In this document: piece by piece, positions 63,951-64,000 of the stretch | Layout: every line of letters starts with the position of its first letter | Position numbering within the stretch: the first letter of the stretch is position 1 | Assembly (NCBI GenBank): GCA_963575745.1 | Contig: CAUYUJ010000652.1 | Coordinates: 18,501 to 82,500, forward strand | Direction of reading: 5' to 3' | DNA length: 64,000 bases | Source: Prorocentrum cordatum | Lineage: Eukaryota; Sar; Dinophyceae; Prorocentrales; Prorocentraceae | Notes under the pieces: generated by a model | The model's database searches: none | The model's input: only the letters and a program-made list of their open reading frames with translations | Told to the model about the DNA's origin: nothing | Program-made: the position numbers and the translations under genes

Positions 63951-64000
63951 TACGCTGGACAGAATGGCGCGCATCTTCGGGTCGGAGGCGCGGTGCCGGC
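63951..64000 (-). pseudogene. Integrase fragment of the interrupted host retrotransposon (upstream part)
   Basis: The minus-strand frame DPKMRAILSSV runs through one AGTCC copy into the frame at 45,656-45,896 if the 18 kb element is removed. It is cut by the window end. Confidence 0.55.

Noticed and set aside
1-64000. Dinoflagellate spliced-leader relics
   Set aside because: I looked for TTTTGGCTCAAG-type sequence on both strands by eye and found none; the organism call rests on the retroelements instead.

Overview
The window looks like nuclear DNA of a dinoflagellate. The proteins encoded by its LTR retrotransposons have the style I know from dinoflagellate genomes: Gag with CCCH zinc fingers instead of CCHC knuckles, an integrase tail with a GYHLHSGGRW-type box, and a reverse transcriptase with an HVDDM..AG box. 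Satellites, foldbacks and simple repeats dominate, genes are scarce, and one short TTTAGGG-type telomere-like tract is present. I did not find the dinoflagellate spliced-leader sequence, so the assignment is inferred. I saw no intact single-copy housekeeping gene.

Layout. 0-10 kb: (TCA)n and (CTC)n tracts, a truncated ~77-89 bp minisatellite (family A), repeat family B, two copies of a 150-154 bp MITE, and an interspersed repeat centred on GGCCTAACGGGCCCTG. 10-16 kb: two related coding remnants on the minus strand, an 84 bp tandem repeat and a CCCCACTGT minisatellite. 16-25 kb: AT-rich satellites, a ~705 bp foldback, a ~145 bp hairpin, the third MITE and a 32 bp repeat with alternating conserved and variable halves. 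25-36 kb: two large family A arrays, a decayed gene near 30 kb, a composite (GGGCTATAG)n cassette and a ~100 bp tandem repeat. 36.4-39.8 kb: a heavily decayed copia-like element on the minus strand. 40-45.7 kb: more family A and B arrays and dispersed modules.

45.90-63.95 kb is one copia-type LTR retrotransposon, about 18 kb long, read on the minus strand. It has 197/198 bp LTRs and a 5 bp target duplication (AGTCC). It inserted into the integrase region of another retrotransposon, whose reading frame resumes on both sides. Gag, protease, integrase, RT and RNase H lie in copia order but carry several stops and frameshifts, and the RT active site reads YVGG instead of YVDD. After pol comes an unusually long extra coding region of about 7.3 kb (ORF3, five frame segments). 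It contains a segment resembling the RNA 2'-phosphotransferase family Tpt1/KptA, a CxxC..CxxC zinc-ribbon-like motif and possibly an SGNH-like segment. The 3' untranslated region has two perfect hairpins. This post-pol region is the most unusual thing in the window.

Most long open frames elsewhere come from tandem repeats without stop codons and are not annotated as genes. Frame joins, repeat boundaries and copy numbers were worked out by eye.
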